From a virus, in IMG/VR virus record IMGVR_UViG_3300045790_002333, positions 1 to 38,654 of that record: a stretch of 38,654 nt of DNA. One strand, written 5' to 3'. Positions 23,116 through 30,353 of the stretch are shown here, piece by piece. The translations under genes and the position numbers were made by a program. Numbering within the stretch: position 1 is the stretch's first letter; every line of letters begins with the position of its first letter. The notes beneath the pieces are model-generated. The model ran no database searches and was not told where the DNA came from. It saw only the letters and a program-made list of their open reading frames with translations.

Positions 23116-23212
23116 GTCCGCCTCGCGGGTCTTCCAGGGGCCTTACCCCTTCCACTAGACTTGATTGCCTAGCAGGCGTACCCATTGGCAAATGCGCTGC
23201 CAAGGATACAAG

Positions 23213-23452
23213 ATGAGAATTCCGATATTGGTTGGCGTGGGCCTTGCCCTCGCTGGATGCCATCAAGCCGATCAGGTTGTGAGCTTGGAGGCGTGCTCAC
23301 TCGATGCGCCACAAGTCACCATCGCATCCGTTGACGCTGAAACCCTGCGGCTTGCTGATGGCGTCGTCACGTTCACAGACGACAATGGAAACACGGTTCG
23401 CCACATCCCCTATGGGGCGGGTATTGCTGTCTGCTACGACAGCCAAGAATGA
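23213..23452 (+). CDS. Small lipoprotein on the opposite strand
   Basis: A 79-residue protein, MRIPILVGVGLALAGCHQAD, with a clear signal peptide and lipobox LALAGC. The mature part is small and beta-like with two more Cys. Ribosome site AAGGA lies 7 nt before ATG 23213, so I reject the longer open frame. It stands alone on the plus strand between small terminase and a leftward early gene, which marks it as a possible moron (surface modification or superinfection exclusion). Function unknown. Confidence 0.7.
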   Translation: MRIPILVGVGLALAGCHQADQVVSLEACSLDAPQVTIASVDAETLRLADGVVTFTDDNGNTVRHIPYGAGIAVCYDSQE

Positions 23453-23453
23453 C

Positions 23454-23515
23454 TTGCGCGGCTCACGGTCCTAAATGGCAATAAGCCTTCATGTGATGTT
23501 GGCCGGGCCGCGCAA
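23454..23515. terminator. Inverted repeat between convergent genes
   Basis: TTGCGCGGC (23454-23462) and GCCGCGCAA (23507-23515) form a 9-bp inverted repeat with a 44-nt loop, exactly filling the space between the lipoprotein gene (ends 23452) and the leftward gene (ends 23524). It probably ends one or both transcripts, though it has no long T-run. Confidence 0.5.
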
Positions 23516-23523
23516 TTTCTGTG

Positions 23524-23805
23524 TCAGCTATTGTCTGCGTCACTCTTCGCGATTTCGCGCGTGATGGCAGAGCTGACAAATGCGTTGATCTCGTTCAAAC
23601 CGATTGGGGACCGCTCAGGGGCATGTATGCGGCAGCTATACAGCTTGCTCTCGTTCCATGTGATTACAGCGAACCCCGCCACGTCGCCTTGCCGATGCTC
23701 TTCTTTGGCAATCAGGCTCAAGATGCGCGCGTTTTCCCGACCGCGCCGCTTGGGCAAGGTGTTCTTATGGACCGTCAGGCTGACGACGTTGCGCTGCTTT
23801 TGCAT
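23524..23805 (-). CDS. Hypothetical early protein (93 aa)
   Basis: A 93-residue protein, MQKQRNVVSLTVHKNTLPKR at the start, rich in Arg/Lys, then VAGFAVITWNESKLYSC. Small proteins with this VVSLTVHxNTLxKRR start occur in roseobacter phages and prophages and chromosomes; role unknown. ATG 23805 follows an AGGTGG-type ribosome site, and the upstream open frame is unlikely coding. An overlapping plus-strand frame was rejected. Confidence 0.6.
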   Translation of the reverse strand: MQKQRNVVSLTVHKNTLPKRRGRENARILSLIAKEEHRQGDVAGFAVITWNESKLYSCRIHAPERSPIGLNEINAFVSSAITREIAKSDADNS

Positions 23806-23985
23806 CGGCCACCTGTGTTGAATTGGGCCATCAACCGGCGATTGGCGAGGGAGACCGCGCACCGGGAGGCCCAAACGGGAAACGGCGCGAACCTCGAAGG
23901 CCGCGCCGCAGTAATTCCAGTCTGAATTTATCGGCATCATAGCTGATTTTGTGGCAGGGTCAACACCCATTCGCTAGATGTTGCG

Positions 23986-24546
23986 TTACGCGGCCCGCCG
24001 TCTACCCGAACGAAAATAATCAGCCAAAGCCGCAGCTCCCGCCTTGATGCTATCCGTACATCGCAGGCGGATCGCCGTCCCGCGAAAACCGTAAAGCTCG
24101 ACAATGGACCTGTGGGCAGACCTGCCCGCATCCTTCAAGGCGTCGTCCGCAGCATAGAACCTGCGCTCTTCCCATCTATCGCGGTCATCATTGCGCTCGA
24201 TGATCGGCGCGTCGTCAGGCTTCAAGCGGTCTGCATCCCTGTCTGGGTCGTAGGTGTGCGTGTGGTAAGCACCTATTGGGGACCGCCCGGACGATACACC
24301 AAACCCCGCAGCGTGGCGGAAGCCGAAGTAATGCTCCACCGCCTCGCGGTGCTCATCTGGCAGGCCCAGGTAAGACAAGGGGCTGTTAACCTCCAGCCCG
24401 CCAACAGCTTCCTTCATGGCCTCCATTTCTGGCGTCGGTCCAATGCGGGTGCGGTCCAATCGCGCCACTTTGGTTGTGGGCTTAGATACCTTCCCAGACT
24501 TGTCACGCTTTGCGCCCGAGTTACGGGGCCTTCCTCGTCTAGCCAT
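23986..24546 (-). CDS. Hypothetical DNA-binding-like protein (186 aa)
   Basis: A 186-residue protein with a strongly basic start (MARRGRPRNSGAKRDKSGK), which includes an AT-hook-like RGRPRN, then LGLPDEHREAVEHYFGFRH and a helical C-terminus. It follows the DnaB/loader-like genes and lies before terminase. A role in late-gene control or DNA metabolism is conceivable but not shown. ATG 24546 has ribosome site AGGCGG 5 nt upstream. Confidence 0.6.
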   Translation of the reverse strand: MARRGRPRNSGAKRDKSGKVSKPTTKVARLDRTRIGPTPEMEAMKEAVGGLEVNSPLSYLGLPDEHREAVEHYFGFRHAAGFGVSSGRSPIGAYHTHTYDPDRDADRLKPDDAPIIERNDDRDRWEERRFYAADDALKDAGRSAHRSIVELYGFRGTAIRLRCTDSIKAGAAALADYFRSGRRRAA

Positions 24547-24580
24547 CACACACCGCCTTTCGCGTTAATCAGGTATTGGG

Positions 24581-25288
24581 TCATGCTGCTTTCCCTTCGC
24601 CATATCCAAACTCCGCCAGCACGCCTTGAGGGGCCTTGCATCCGGGCTGACCCGGCGCTGGACCCGGCGCACACCACTCGCCCTTGCGCTGGAAATACCC
24701 GACGAATGAGCGCCATTCGCTTGGCGTGGTCGGCTCGCTGCGTTGCGCTGGCAACCACTCCCGCCACAGCCCGCCGCTCACCCATCGGTCGAACCGCTCG
24801 ACGCGCTCGCCAGACTTTTCCAACCACGGGCCAACCGCAGCCTCGATATCGGCAGGATCAGCACCAGACCCCACGGCTCTGGCAAATGCTGGCAAGCACG
24901 CAATCTCCCCGGATCGCCTCGCTTGTTGGGGCAAAAGCTTCCAAACCCTGTCAAACACCTCCCGGCTGGAAGGGGACAGGGAACCTTTTTGACCCCCTTT
25001 AGGGGGGTTTTTGGAGGGTGAAGGGGTTGGTAGGGGGGTCTGGGGGGAAGGAAGGGGGTCCGCACCGTCACGCGCCGTCACACCTTGTCCCGCAATGTCA
25101 CGCGGACACGATGTGGCAATTTCAACAACTTGTCCCGCGCGCTGCCGCCTCTTACGGTTCCGTGCGGCCTCCCGCTTCTCCGCTTCGCGTTGCTCGTCGC
25201 GCTCTGCCAGTTTCTTGACCGTGGCCAGAATCGCAGCCGCATCAACGCCCGCTGACTCCATCGCCTCTATCGTGTCAAGAATGCTCAT
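24581..25288 (-). CDS. Replication accessory / helicase-loader-like protein
   Basis: A 235-residue protein directly after DnaB with an ATGA overlap at 25285-25288. It has an N-terminal helix (MSILDTIEAMESAGVDAAAI), a basic stretch (RNRKRRQR), a proline-rich linker (about residues 75-105) and a C-terminal helical region with tryptophans. Position next to DnaB suggests helicase loading or origin binding, as for phage O/P-type proteins; no AAA+ motif is present, so it is not DnaC-like. Confidence 0.5.
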   Translation of the reverse strand: MSILDTIEAMESAGVDAAAILATVKKLAERDEQREAEKREAARNRKRRQRAGQVVEIATSCPRDIAGQGVTARDGADPLPSPQTPLPTPSPSKNPPKGGQKGSLSPSSREVFDRVWKLLPQQARRSGEIACLPAFARAVGSGADPADIEAAVGPWLEKSGERVERFDRWVSGGLWREWLPAQRSEPTTPSEWRSFVGYFQRKGEWCAPGPAPGQPGCKAPQGVLAEFGYGEGKAA

Positions 25289-26694
25289 CGCTGGCCCTCC
25301 AACAGATCGCTAAACCGGGTGGTTGCACCATCGAACGCGCACTTGACCGCACCCAGCGGGCCGTGACGCTGCTTCCCAATAATGACCTCAGCCTTGCCCA
25401 TGGCCGCTCGCATGGCGTCTTCCCATTCGAGGCTTTTAGGACTGTCCGGGCGAGGCTCTTGGCGTTCGAGGTAGTATTCCTCGCGGTACACAAACAAGCA
25501 CACGTCAGCGTCTTGCTCGATTGATCCGCTCTCCCGAAGGTCGGACAATTGCGGGCGCTTGTCGTCACGCTGCTCAACCGCACGGGACAATTGCGAGAGC
25601 GCCAGAACGGGCACGCCAAGCTCTTTAGCCAGAGCCTTGAGGCCGACCGTAATCTTGCTCACCTCCTCCACCCGGTTGGCGGATGATCGCATACCCGACG
25701 CGGTGCAGAGCTGGATGTAATCGACCACCACCAGGGCGAGGCCGTGCTTGCGCTTCAACCGGCGCGCGCGGGCCGACAGGGTGGCGATGTTCAAGCCGCC
25801 CGTGTCGTCGATATGCAATGGCAGATCGGCCAGCTCTTTTGCAGCTTCGCGCCAGCGCAGCATTTCATCACGGCTTGCGCCGCCAGATCGGATGACATGC
25901 GATCCAATCCCTGTGCGGTCAGACAGTATGCGGTTGGCAAGCTGGTCAGCCGACATTTCCAGCGAGAAGAACCCGACCGGCTCTCCCGCCTTCGCGGCAG
26001 AATAGGCCATGTTCGTGGCCAGCGCCGTTTTACCCATAGAGGGGCGACCGGCGAGAATGACCAGATCAGACCCGTGCAGGCCCGAAAGCTTGTGATCCAG
26101 ATCACGCAGGCCGGTTGACAAGCCAGACAGCCCGCCATGCTCAAAGGCCGCGTCCGCCGTCTCGATGGATACCCGCAACGCCTCTTCAAAGCTGACAAAC
26201 CCGCGCGAGGCTTGCCCCTGCTCTGCTAGAGAATAGAGCTGGCCCTCCGCGTCTTGGATAACCTCGTCCGCCGTCTCGGTTTCAGCATCGCAAACCCGGG
26301 CGGTCATTTCCTCGGCAATGCGGGCGACCTCACGGCGGCGCGACAGGTCCAGCACGTCGCGGGCATACTCCACAGCCGCCAGCGACGTTGCGCCGCCATA
26401 GACCAGCTCTGACAGGTACTGTGTGCCGCCAATCTCCTGCATGGCCGGTTCCGCGCCGATGGCTCGATTTAGCGTCACGGCGTCGGCCAGACGCCCGGAC
26501 CCGATCAGCTTGGCAATCTCCGAAAAGATGCGGCCATGCAGCGGATCATGGAAGTGTTCGGCGCGAATGAATGCCGCGTTGTGAAACACCTCGTTGTCAA
26601 TCAGGACGCCACCAAGGAATGCCTGTTCCGCATCTAGGTTGGAAAGAGGCTCGACCGGCGACCGGCCCGCGTCATAAGCGATAATCTCAGCCAT
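25285..26694 (-). CDS. dnaB: Replicative DNA helicase (DnaB-like)
   Basis: A 469-residue helicase. The N-terminal domain has PLSNLDAEQAFLGGVLIDN. The RecA-like domain has Walker A GRPSMGKTALA, GFFSLEMSADQLA, Walker B ALVVVDYIQL and the loop QLSRAVEQRDDKRPQLSDLR, followed by SGSIEQDADVCLFVYR. It unwinds DNA at the phage fork. Start ATG 26694 overlaps the preceding stop; the frame extends 55 codons further upstream but inside that gene. Confidence 0.93.
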   Translation of the reverse strand: MAEIIAYDAGRSPVEPLSNLDAEQAFLGGVLIDNEVFHNAAFIRAEHFHDPLHGRIFSEIAKLIGSGRLADAVTLNRAIGAEPAMQEIGGTQYLSELVYGGATSLAAVEYARDVLDLSRRREVARIAEEMTARVCDAETETADEVIQDAEGQLYSLAEQGQASRGFVSFEEALRVSIETADAAFEHGGLSGLSTGLRDLDHKLSGLHGSDLVILAGRPSMGKTALATNMAYSAAKAGEPVGFFSLEMSADQLANRILSDRTGIGSHVIRSGGASRDEMLRWREAAKELADLPLHIDDTGGLNIATLSARARRLKRKHGLALVVVDYIQLCTASGMRSSANRVEEVSKITVGLKALAKELGVPVLALSQLSRAVEQRDDKRPQLSDLRESGSIEQDADVCLFVYREEYYLERQEPRPDSPKSLEWEDAMRAAMGKAEVIIGKQRHGPLGAVKCAFDGATTRFSDLLEGQR

Positions 26695-27092
26695 CACGTG
26701 GCCACCACGTGGCGCAATGTACTCTTTGCCTCGTCGCTTATGACGTACCCAAGGCCCCAACAGTTGCGTATTTCGATGCCGTGCGCAGAAAGCTTCGCGC
26801 GCATCTTGCATATGAAGACGTTTAGAGTGTTGATTCGCGGCTCTTTGCCGCTTGGCCACTCCTCGTCAAAAAATTCATATCTCAGCGGGCACGAGGATGT
26901 GAACATGCGCCACAGGATGTGTGCCTCGCTCTTCGTCAACCCGTAAACTCGCATGAATGCAGGCAGTATGTCATCGTACTCCTCGCCACGCTTGGAGCCT
27001 TCCAATTGCAAAAGGCGCTCAGCCAGTTCGTCTCGCTCCTCTCGAAGCGTCCGATAAGCTGCCGCTGAAACCATTGAATCTGGAAATGTCAT
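26694..27092 (-). CDS. Winged-helix protein (OmpR/CtrA-type C-terminal domain)
   Basis: A 132-residue protein. An N-terminal coiled coil (YRTLREERDELAERLLQLEG) is followed by a domain ending RINTLNVFICKMRAKLSAHG and GLGYVISDEA, which fits the winged-helix DNA-binding domain of OmpR/PhoB and CtrA regulators (recognition helix then GxGY wing). It has no receiver domain. Phage members could act at host CtrA-type promoters or at the phage origin. TAATG junction upstream, TGATG-type junction downstream to dnaB. Confidence 0.65.
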   Translation of the reverse strand: MTFPDSMVSAAAYRTLREERDELAERLLQLEGSKRGEEYDDILPAFMRVYGLTKSEAHILWRMFTSSCPLRYEFFDEEWPSGKEPRINTLNVFICKMRAKLSAHGIEIRNCWGLGYVISDEAKSTLRHVVAT

Positions 27093-27217
27093 TACCGGTC
27101 CTCCGGCTTGTGTTGGGGACAGAACCATGAACCGCGCGTGCGCTTCGATACGTTGAACCCGTATCGTGCGGGCTTGCCGCAGGTCTGGCAGATGAATGGA
27201 GGGACAGGGCCGGTCAT
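27092..27217 (-). CDS. Zinc-ribbon micro-protein (41 aa)
   Basis: A 41-residue protein, MTGPVPPFICQTCGKPARYG then KRTRGSWFCPQHKPEDR. The CQTC and CPQH pairs make a likely zinc knuckle. Both ends overlap neighbours (ATGA with the nuclease, TAATG with the winged-helix gene), which supports expression. Probable role: nucleic-acid or protein binding in replication; unknown. Confidence 0.65.
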   Translation of the reverse strand: MTGPVPPFICQTCGKPARYGFNVSKRTRGSWFCPQHKPEDR

Positions 27218-27735
27218 GCCGCTTCCTTCACAAACGCACCTTGAGCGGCACAGTTGGCAATGTCCCAAAAAGCAGATTCCGGCACCCACCAGCGCGGCGG
27301 CTTGTGGTTAGGCTTGACCACCAGAAGGTCACAGCCCTTGCGCCAACCCTCGTAGACCGTGTTTGCCCCGTTCACCTTGAGGCTGGCCAAACGCAGGACG
27401 GGAAGGCCGCCACCGACATAAGCGCGGCGGATCAGGTCGAGGAAGCAATCATGGGTCAGCCAGTAAAAGCGCCCCTCGCCCGTCTCGACCGCAGCGCCAT
27501 CGCACAGAAGACGCGCCTTCTCGTACCGGTCGTAGTGAGAAATGGCCTTGTGGTGCTTGCACTCGATTTGGAGCGCCCACCCTTGCGGGTCCAGGATCAC
27601 GTCACCGGGGAACGCATCGAGCGCACCGGAAAGCGGCTGACGGCGGCTGTTCACCGCGCCCGCGCCCTCAAGGTCTTTGCGGATTTGGGTTTCGAAGTCG
27701 GTGCCTTTTGCTTTCGGGGATTTGAGCCTAGCCAT
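27214..27735 (-). CDS. PD-(D/E)XK nuclease, Holliday-junction-resolvase-like
   Basis: A 173-residue protein with the catalytic pattern of archaeal-type Hjc/RecB-like resolvases: KGTDFETQIRKDLE (conserved E), PLSGALDAFPGDVILD (D) and ALQIECKHH (E-x-K). It probably resolves branched DNA before packaging or supports recombination. It lies in the replication cluster. Its start overlaps the preceding small gene by 8 nt. Confidence 0.78.
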   Translation of the reverse strand: MARLKSPKAKGTDFETQIRKDLEGAGAVNSRRQPLSGALDAFPGDVILDPQGWALQIECKHHKAISHYDRYEKARLLCDGAAVETGEGRFYWLTHDCFLDLIRRAYVGGGLPVLRLASLKVNGANTVYEGWRKGCDLLVVKPNHKPPRWWVPESAFWDIANCAAQGAFVKEAA

Positions 27736-27913
27736 TGCGCGCCTCCCGGTTCCAGATAAGGGCCTCTATGGTCAGGCTTCGCAGCTCTTGCAGGCGGGCC
27801 GTGCGCTCACCCTTGGGTGCTCGTATCCAGCGCTCACGGGCAGCAGCACGGGCTGGTTCCATGGCGATGGGGTGAGAGTTGGGGGTATGCGGAGGGGTGA
27901 AGAGGTCAGTCAT
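27728..27913 (-). CDS. Hypothetical protein (61 aa)
   Basis: A 61-residue protein, MTDLFTPPHTPNSHPIAMEP, then an Arg-rich helical part (ARERWIRAPKGERTARLQEL). Overlaps both neighbours by 8 nt, so it belongs to the operon. No family recognised. Confidence 0.6.
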   Translation of the reverse strand: MTDLFTPPHTPNSHPIAMEPARAAARERWIRAPKGERTARLQELRSLTIEALIWNREARNG

Positions 27914-28361
27914 TGGGGGCTCCCCTTGGGGCGGCCCGAACGTGCGCCATCTGGTCTAGTGCCGTTGGCAGGCGCTCAAACATGCTGCCGCCGCGAGAGT
28001 TGCGCTGCCAAAACATCAAGCGGAGGTGTCGCGGACTCGCCGGGCAAATCTCAACCCGGAGCATCTTGTTTGCGCAGTGCGCCCAAATCGCTGTTAGGTT
28101 CGCTGCATCCCAGTTCGACAGGGTGCCCGACCAGCAGACAGAGACGCAATGCGGGTCAGTAAGGTCGGCGCGATCCCAGTTGACTGGGCGATTATAGATG
28201 CCACCGGGGCCAGCGAATTGGAGAACATCGCAGACCTGCTTAGCCAAGAGCGAGAGCGATTGACCTGTGGTTTCCGCAACCCATTCGTGAGCATTGGTGA
28301 GGAGTTCCCGGCCCGCAGCCTCTGGCGAGGACACGGAGCGATCCGTAGGAGAGCCACTCAT
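27906..28361 (-). CDS. Hypothetical protein (151 aa)
   Basis: A 151-residue protein, MSGSPTDRSVSSPEAAGREL, with a body containing GIYNRPVNWDRADLTDPHC and AANLTAIWAHCANKMLRVEI. No family recognised. The N-terminal RSVSSP is encoded by a copy of the recurrent word at 28325-28341. The same peptide recurs in the unrelated gene at 36842. The start is joined to the previous stop as TGATGA within a duplicated 17-nt junction. Confidence 0.6.
   Translation of the reverse strand: MSGSPTDRSVSSPEAAGRELLTNAHEWVAETTGQSLSLLAKQVCDVLQFAGPGGIYNRPVNWDRADLTDPHCVSVCWSGTLSNWDAANLTAIWAHCANKMLRVEICPASPRHLRLMFWQRNSRGGSMFERLPTALDQMAHVRAAPRGAPND
28325..28341 (+). repeat. Copy 1 of recurrent word GAGGACACGGAGC
   Basis: GCGAGGACACGGAGCGA is identical over 17 nt to 35788-35804. 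It lies inside the N-terminal codons of the 27906-28361 gene, which runs on the other strand. Confidence 0.8.
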
Positions 28362-28375
28362 CACAAAGCCTCCCG
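28359..28375 (-). repeat. Duplicated gene junction, copy 1
   Basis: On the minus strand CGGGAGGCTTTGTGATG ends one gene (codes for REAL-stop), gives the ribosome site GGGAGG and starts the next gene (TGATG). The same 17 nt occur at 28625-28641 with the same function. Confidence 0.85.
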
Positions 28376-28627
28376 CGCAATACGGGCCATACGCTTGACA
28401 GTGGCGTTAGCATTGGGGGTTTCTTGCTCGATGATTTGACAGAGAGCGTCTCTGGTTTCCATCCTTTCGACACCCATCTTTGCAAGCATATTAGCGGCGG
28501 TGCACAACCGCCCCATCGTCTCGGCCAGAGTGCTACGCCGCGTCGTCAACCTCATCACCCTAGCCACCAGAAAGAGGATTGCTGCGGCTTCCAGCATTGC
28601 TAGTCCGAACCAGATAAGAGTCCACAT
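28361..28627 (-). CDS. Small membrane protein (88 aa)
   Basis: An 88-residue protein with one N-terminal membrane segment (MWTLIWFGLAMLEAAAILFL, residues ~2-25) and a helical cytoplasmic tail. It begins and ends in the duplicated junction. No family recognised; it could be an inner-membrane early protein affecting host functions. Confidence 0.6.
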   Translation of the reverse strand: MWTLIWFGLAMLEAAAILFLVARVMRLTTRRSTLAETMGRLCTAANMLAKMGVERMETRDALCQIIEQETPNANATVKRMARIAREAL

Positions 28628-28641
28628 CACAAAGCCTCCCG
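28625..28641 (-). repeat. Duplicated gene junction, copy 2
   Basis: Identical to 28359-28375 over 17 nt; end of the CII-like gene and start of the small membrane protein gene. Confidence 0.85.
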
Positions 28642-29034
28642 AGACAGAGCTGCAATCAACGCATCCGCTTCCGCGCGGAGCTGGTCAGCAGCCGCGGTCA
28701 ACACCCGGCGCTCACTCTCATCAATGCGACCATCGGCAAGAGCTTCATGAACCTGCGCAGGCAAGCCACCGGCAATTCGGGCCGCGCCCATCGCGTCACA
28801 CAGGATCGACTTGGACGGCTCGACACGCACCAGGTTGACCAGTGCGGCGGAATAGACCGGCTGGCCCGCCTCACGTTCCAAAGCTTCAATGAAATGCGGA
28901 GGCATGAAGGCGCGTTGAGCGGGGTTCTGGTAATTGCTCATCATCTGGGCAGAAACGCCGCAGATCGAAGCTGCAGCCTCTACGCCGCCAACCATTCGGA
29001 TAAGCCGTCTCGATTGAGTTGAATGGAAGCACAT
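28627..29034 (-). CDS. CII-like phage regulatory protein (HTH)
   Basis: A 135-residue protein with an N-terminal HTH of the phage regulatory CII type: RLIRMVGGVEAAASICGVSA, then SNYQNPAQRAFMPPHFIEAL. The C-terminal half is helical (RVLTAAADQLRAEADALIAA) and may oligomerise. It is the first gene of the long leftward operon after the cro region, where a regulator of lysogeny choice is expected. ATG 29034 follows GGAGAGGGA. Confidence 0.7.
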   Translation of the reverse strand: MCFHSTQSRRLIRMVGGVEAAASICGVSAQMMSNYQNPAQRAFMPPHFIEALEREAGQPVYSAALVNLVRVEPSKSILCDAMGAARIAGGLPAQVHEALADGRIDESERRVLTAAADQLRAEADALIAALSREAL

Positions 29035-29114
29035 GGAAAATCCCTCTCCGATTAAAGCTGACTGGACGCCCCGGCCCGACCATGTTCACGGCGGGCAAAA
29101 TGAGGGCGAATAAG

Positions 29115-29300
29115 ATGAAGGGTGCGGACCAAACCGCGCGGGGCGGCGACATGGCTCAGCGATTGAGCCGAATTGCCGTCGCAGCAGACCGGCGTGCAGC
29201 CAGCCTCTCCGAGAATGACCCGGAACGGGCATTCCACGCGGCGCATTGTGATCTGGCGATGACCAGACTGGCGCGGCTTCATGGCCGCCGCCATGCGTGA
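29115..29300 (+). CDS. Possible small protein (61 aa, start uncertain)
   Basis: A plus-strand frame, MKGADQTARGGDMAQRLSRI at the start and helical to the end (AHCDLAMTRLARLHGRRHA). In-frame starts are at 29082, 29100, 29115 and 29151; 29115 has GAGGG at a suitable distance. It lies opposite the gap between cro and the CII-like gene, so it would be antisense to the leftward leader. No family recognised; I am unsure that it is expressed. Confidence 0.35.
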   Translation: MKGADQTARGGDMAQRLSRIAVAADRRAASLSENDPERAFHAAHCDLAMTRLARLHGRRHA

Positions 29301-29306
29301 AGGGGT

Positions 29307-29357
29307 GCGCGTCCGGGGCAAAGGGGGAGAGACCCGGACGCGCTTCGCGACGCGAAG
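29307..29357. other. Strong double hairpin in the cro to CII interval
   Basis: GCGCGTCCGGG (29307-29317) and CCCGGACGCGC (29333-29343) form an 11-bp perfect stem with a purine-rich 15-nt loop. Directly next to it, CTTCGC-GAC-GCGAAG (29343-29357) forms a second perfect stem. There is no T-run on either side. It could be an RNA control element of the early leftward transcript. The rest of 29301-29507 shows no gene. Confidence 0.6.
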
Positions 29358-29507
29358 GGATGACCGCGCGCGAATTGGATTATTCGAAAAACATTTGCAA
29401 CTCAGGGCTTTGTGTTCGGAACCGCGCAATTCGGCCTCAATCGCGACAGATTCTGTCACCACCGTCCTGTATGGAGTTGGGGAACAACAAGAAACGGATG
29501 GTGCCGC

Positions 29508-29720
29508 ATGGAAAAGATGCCCAAGCTCTTTATTGATCACCCGCCGCTCGTCGAATGGCATGGCGACAGGTTTGAGATCACATTCGAGAGCGGGGGCGTG
29601 GAGATCCCTGTCGTCCTCACTCGCCACGCCGCAGTTGGCATGTTCGCCAGCCTTCGCCGCACGATCCTCGAAAGCGAACGGATTGACGAAGTGCCAGTCG
29701 AGCGTATGTATCGGCGCTAG
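29508..29720 (+). CDS. Hypothetical protein (70 aa)
   Basis: A 70-residue protein, MEKMPKLFIDHPPLVEWHGD, with a beta-then-helix composition and an Arg-rich end (VERMYRR). It converges on the Cro-like gene, its stop lying 2 nt from the cro stop. The ribosome site is weak. It has coherent codon use and could be expressed in the lysogen; no family recognised. Confidence 0.5.
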   Translation: MEKMPKLFIDHPPLVEWHGDRFEITFESGGVEIPVVLTRHAAVGMFASLRRTILESERIDEVPVERMYRR

Positions 29721-29722
29721 CA

Positions 29723-29944
29723 TCAGGCCGCGTCGTTTCGCGCCAAGTAGCGCGATTGCCAATACGACATCGGAATCTCTCCGCCAGAGGCGATCTCAAT
29801 CCGCGTGCCAATGGCAACCGATGGCAGGCGGGCCGAATTGGAGCGCAAGCCGGACAGGTAGTGCGGCGCGCAACCCGCAGCACGAGCCAGGGCTGACCAG
29901 CAGCCTCGGCCATGCTTGCGTTCATATGCTTCGAGTTTGTCCAT
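29723..29944 (-). CDS. Cro-like HTH regulator
   Basis: A 73-residue protein, MDKLEAYERKHGRGCWSALA then RAAGCAPHYLSGLRSNSA, which has the shape of small YdaS/Cro-like HTH proteins. It is divergent from the CI-like repressor, with operator O1 (29955-29969) in its promoter. No ribosome site precedes the ATG (the bases are CTCCTTTC), and the predicted -10 is only ~9 nt away, so the mRNA may be leaderless. Likely role: represses the repressor and early promoters in the lytic cycle. Confidence 0.72.
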   Translation of the reverse strand: MDKLEAYERKHGRGCWSALARAAGCAPHYLSGLRSNSARLPSVAIGTRIEIASGGEIPMSYWQSRYLARNDAA

Positions 29945-29952
29945 GAAAGGAG

Positions 29953-30003
29953 ATATCGCATATTGCGATTATCGCGGTCAACGAAAATATCGCAGAGTGC
30001 AGC
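29953..30003. promoter_or_regulatory. cro/cI divergent control region with operators O1 and O2
   Basis: O1 (29955-29969) is the perfect palindrome ATCGCA-TAT-TGCGAT; O2 (29989-30003) is ATCGCA-GAG-TGCAGC, a clean half-site plus a poor half. Centres are 34 bp apart. On the minus strand TTGACC (29981-29976) stands 17 nt before CGATAT, with O1 overlapping that -10, as the cro promoter. On the plus strand TTGCGA (29963-29968) and AAATAT (29985-29990) may start cI. Confidence 0.65.
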
Positions 30004-30038
30004 ACGACACGTATTCGCGTGCATGGCAAAACACAGGG

Positions 30039-30353
30039 ATGCAAGACCGACAGAGCCAATTTTTCGCGCAGTGGCGCAAGCACCGGGGCATGACCCAATC
30101 GGCAGCGTCCGAAGCCACCGGCATTCCGCAGGGATACCTGTCTGATCTTGAGCGTGGCGCAAGGCGCTTCAATCAGGACCACCTAGAGGCCCTGGCCCAG
30201 GCATACCGCTGCTCGCCTGCCGATCTGCTCGGCCGCGATCCGGGCGCTCCCGACGCCACCGCAGAGATTGTCGACATCTGGGAACACATCAAGCCCGGTG
30301 ACCGCGAGGTGGCTCGGCGTGTGTTGCGCAGCCTCGGGCAATCGGATGCATAA
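30039..30353 (+). CDS. CI-like repressor (short, HTH only)
   Basis: A 104-residue protein with an XRE HTH: GMTQSAASEATGIPQGYLSD then LERGARRFNQDHLEALAQAY, and a short C-terminal helical part (IKPGDREVARRVLRSLG). It has no S24/LexA-type peptidase domain, so it cannot self-cleave as lambda CI does; induction must use another route. I chose ATG 30039; an upstream open frame starts before the operators and is not credible. The downstream lipoprotein gene overlaps its end, so both should be made in the lysogen. Confidence 0.75.
   Translation: MQDRQSQFFAQWRKHRGMTQSAASEATGIPQGYLSDLERGARRFNQDHLEALAQAYRCSPADLLGRDPGAPDATAEIVDIWEHIKPGDREVARRVLRSLGQSDA

Noticed and set aside
23521-23925. Plus-strand frame of 134 codons
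   Set aside because: It runs opposite a minus-strand frame with a better start and a sequence type known from roseobacter genomes; its own composition looks like a shadow.
29281-29946. Plus-strand frame of 221 codons
   Set aside because: It covers the double hairpin, the 70-aa gene and the Cro-like gene in other frames and has no ribosome site or domain.
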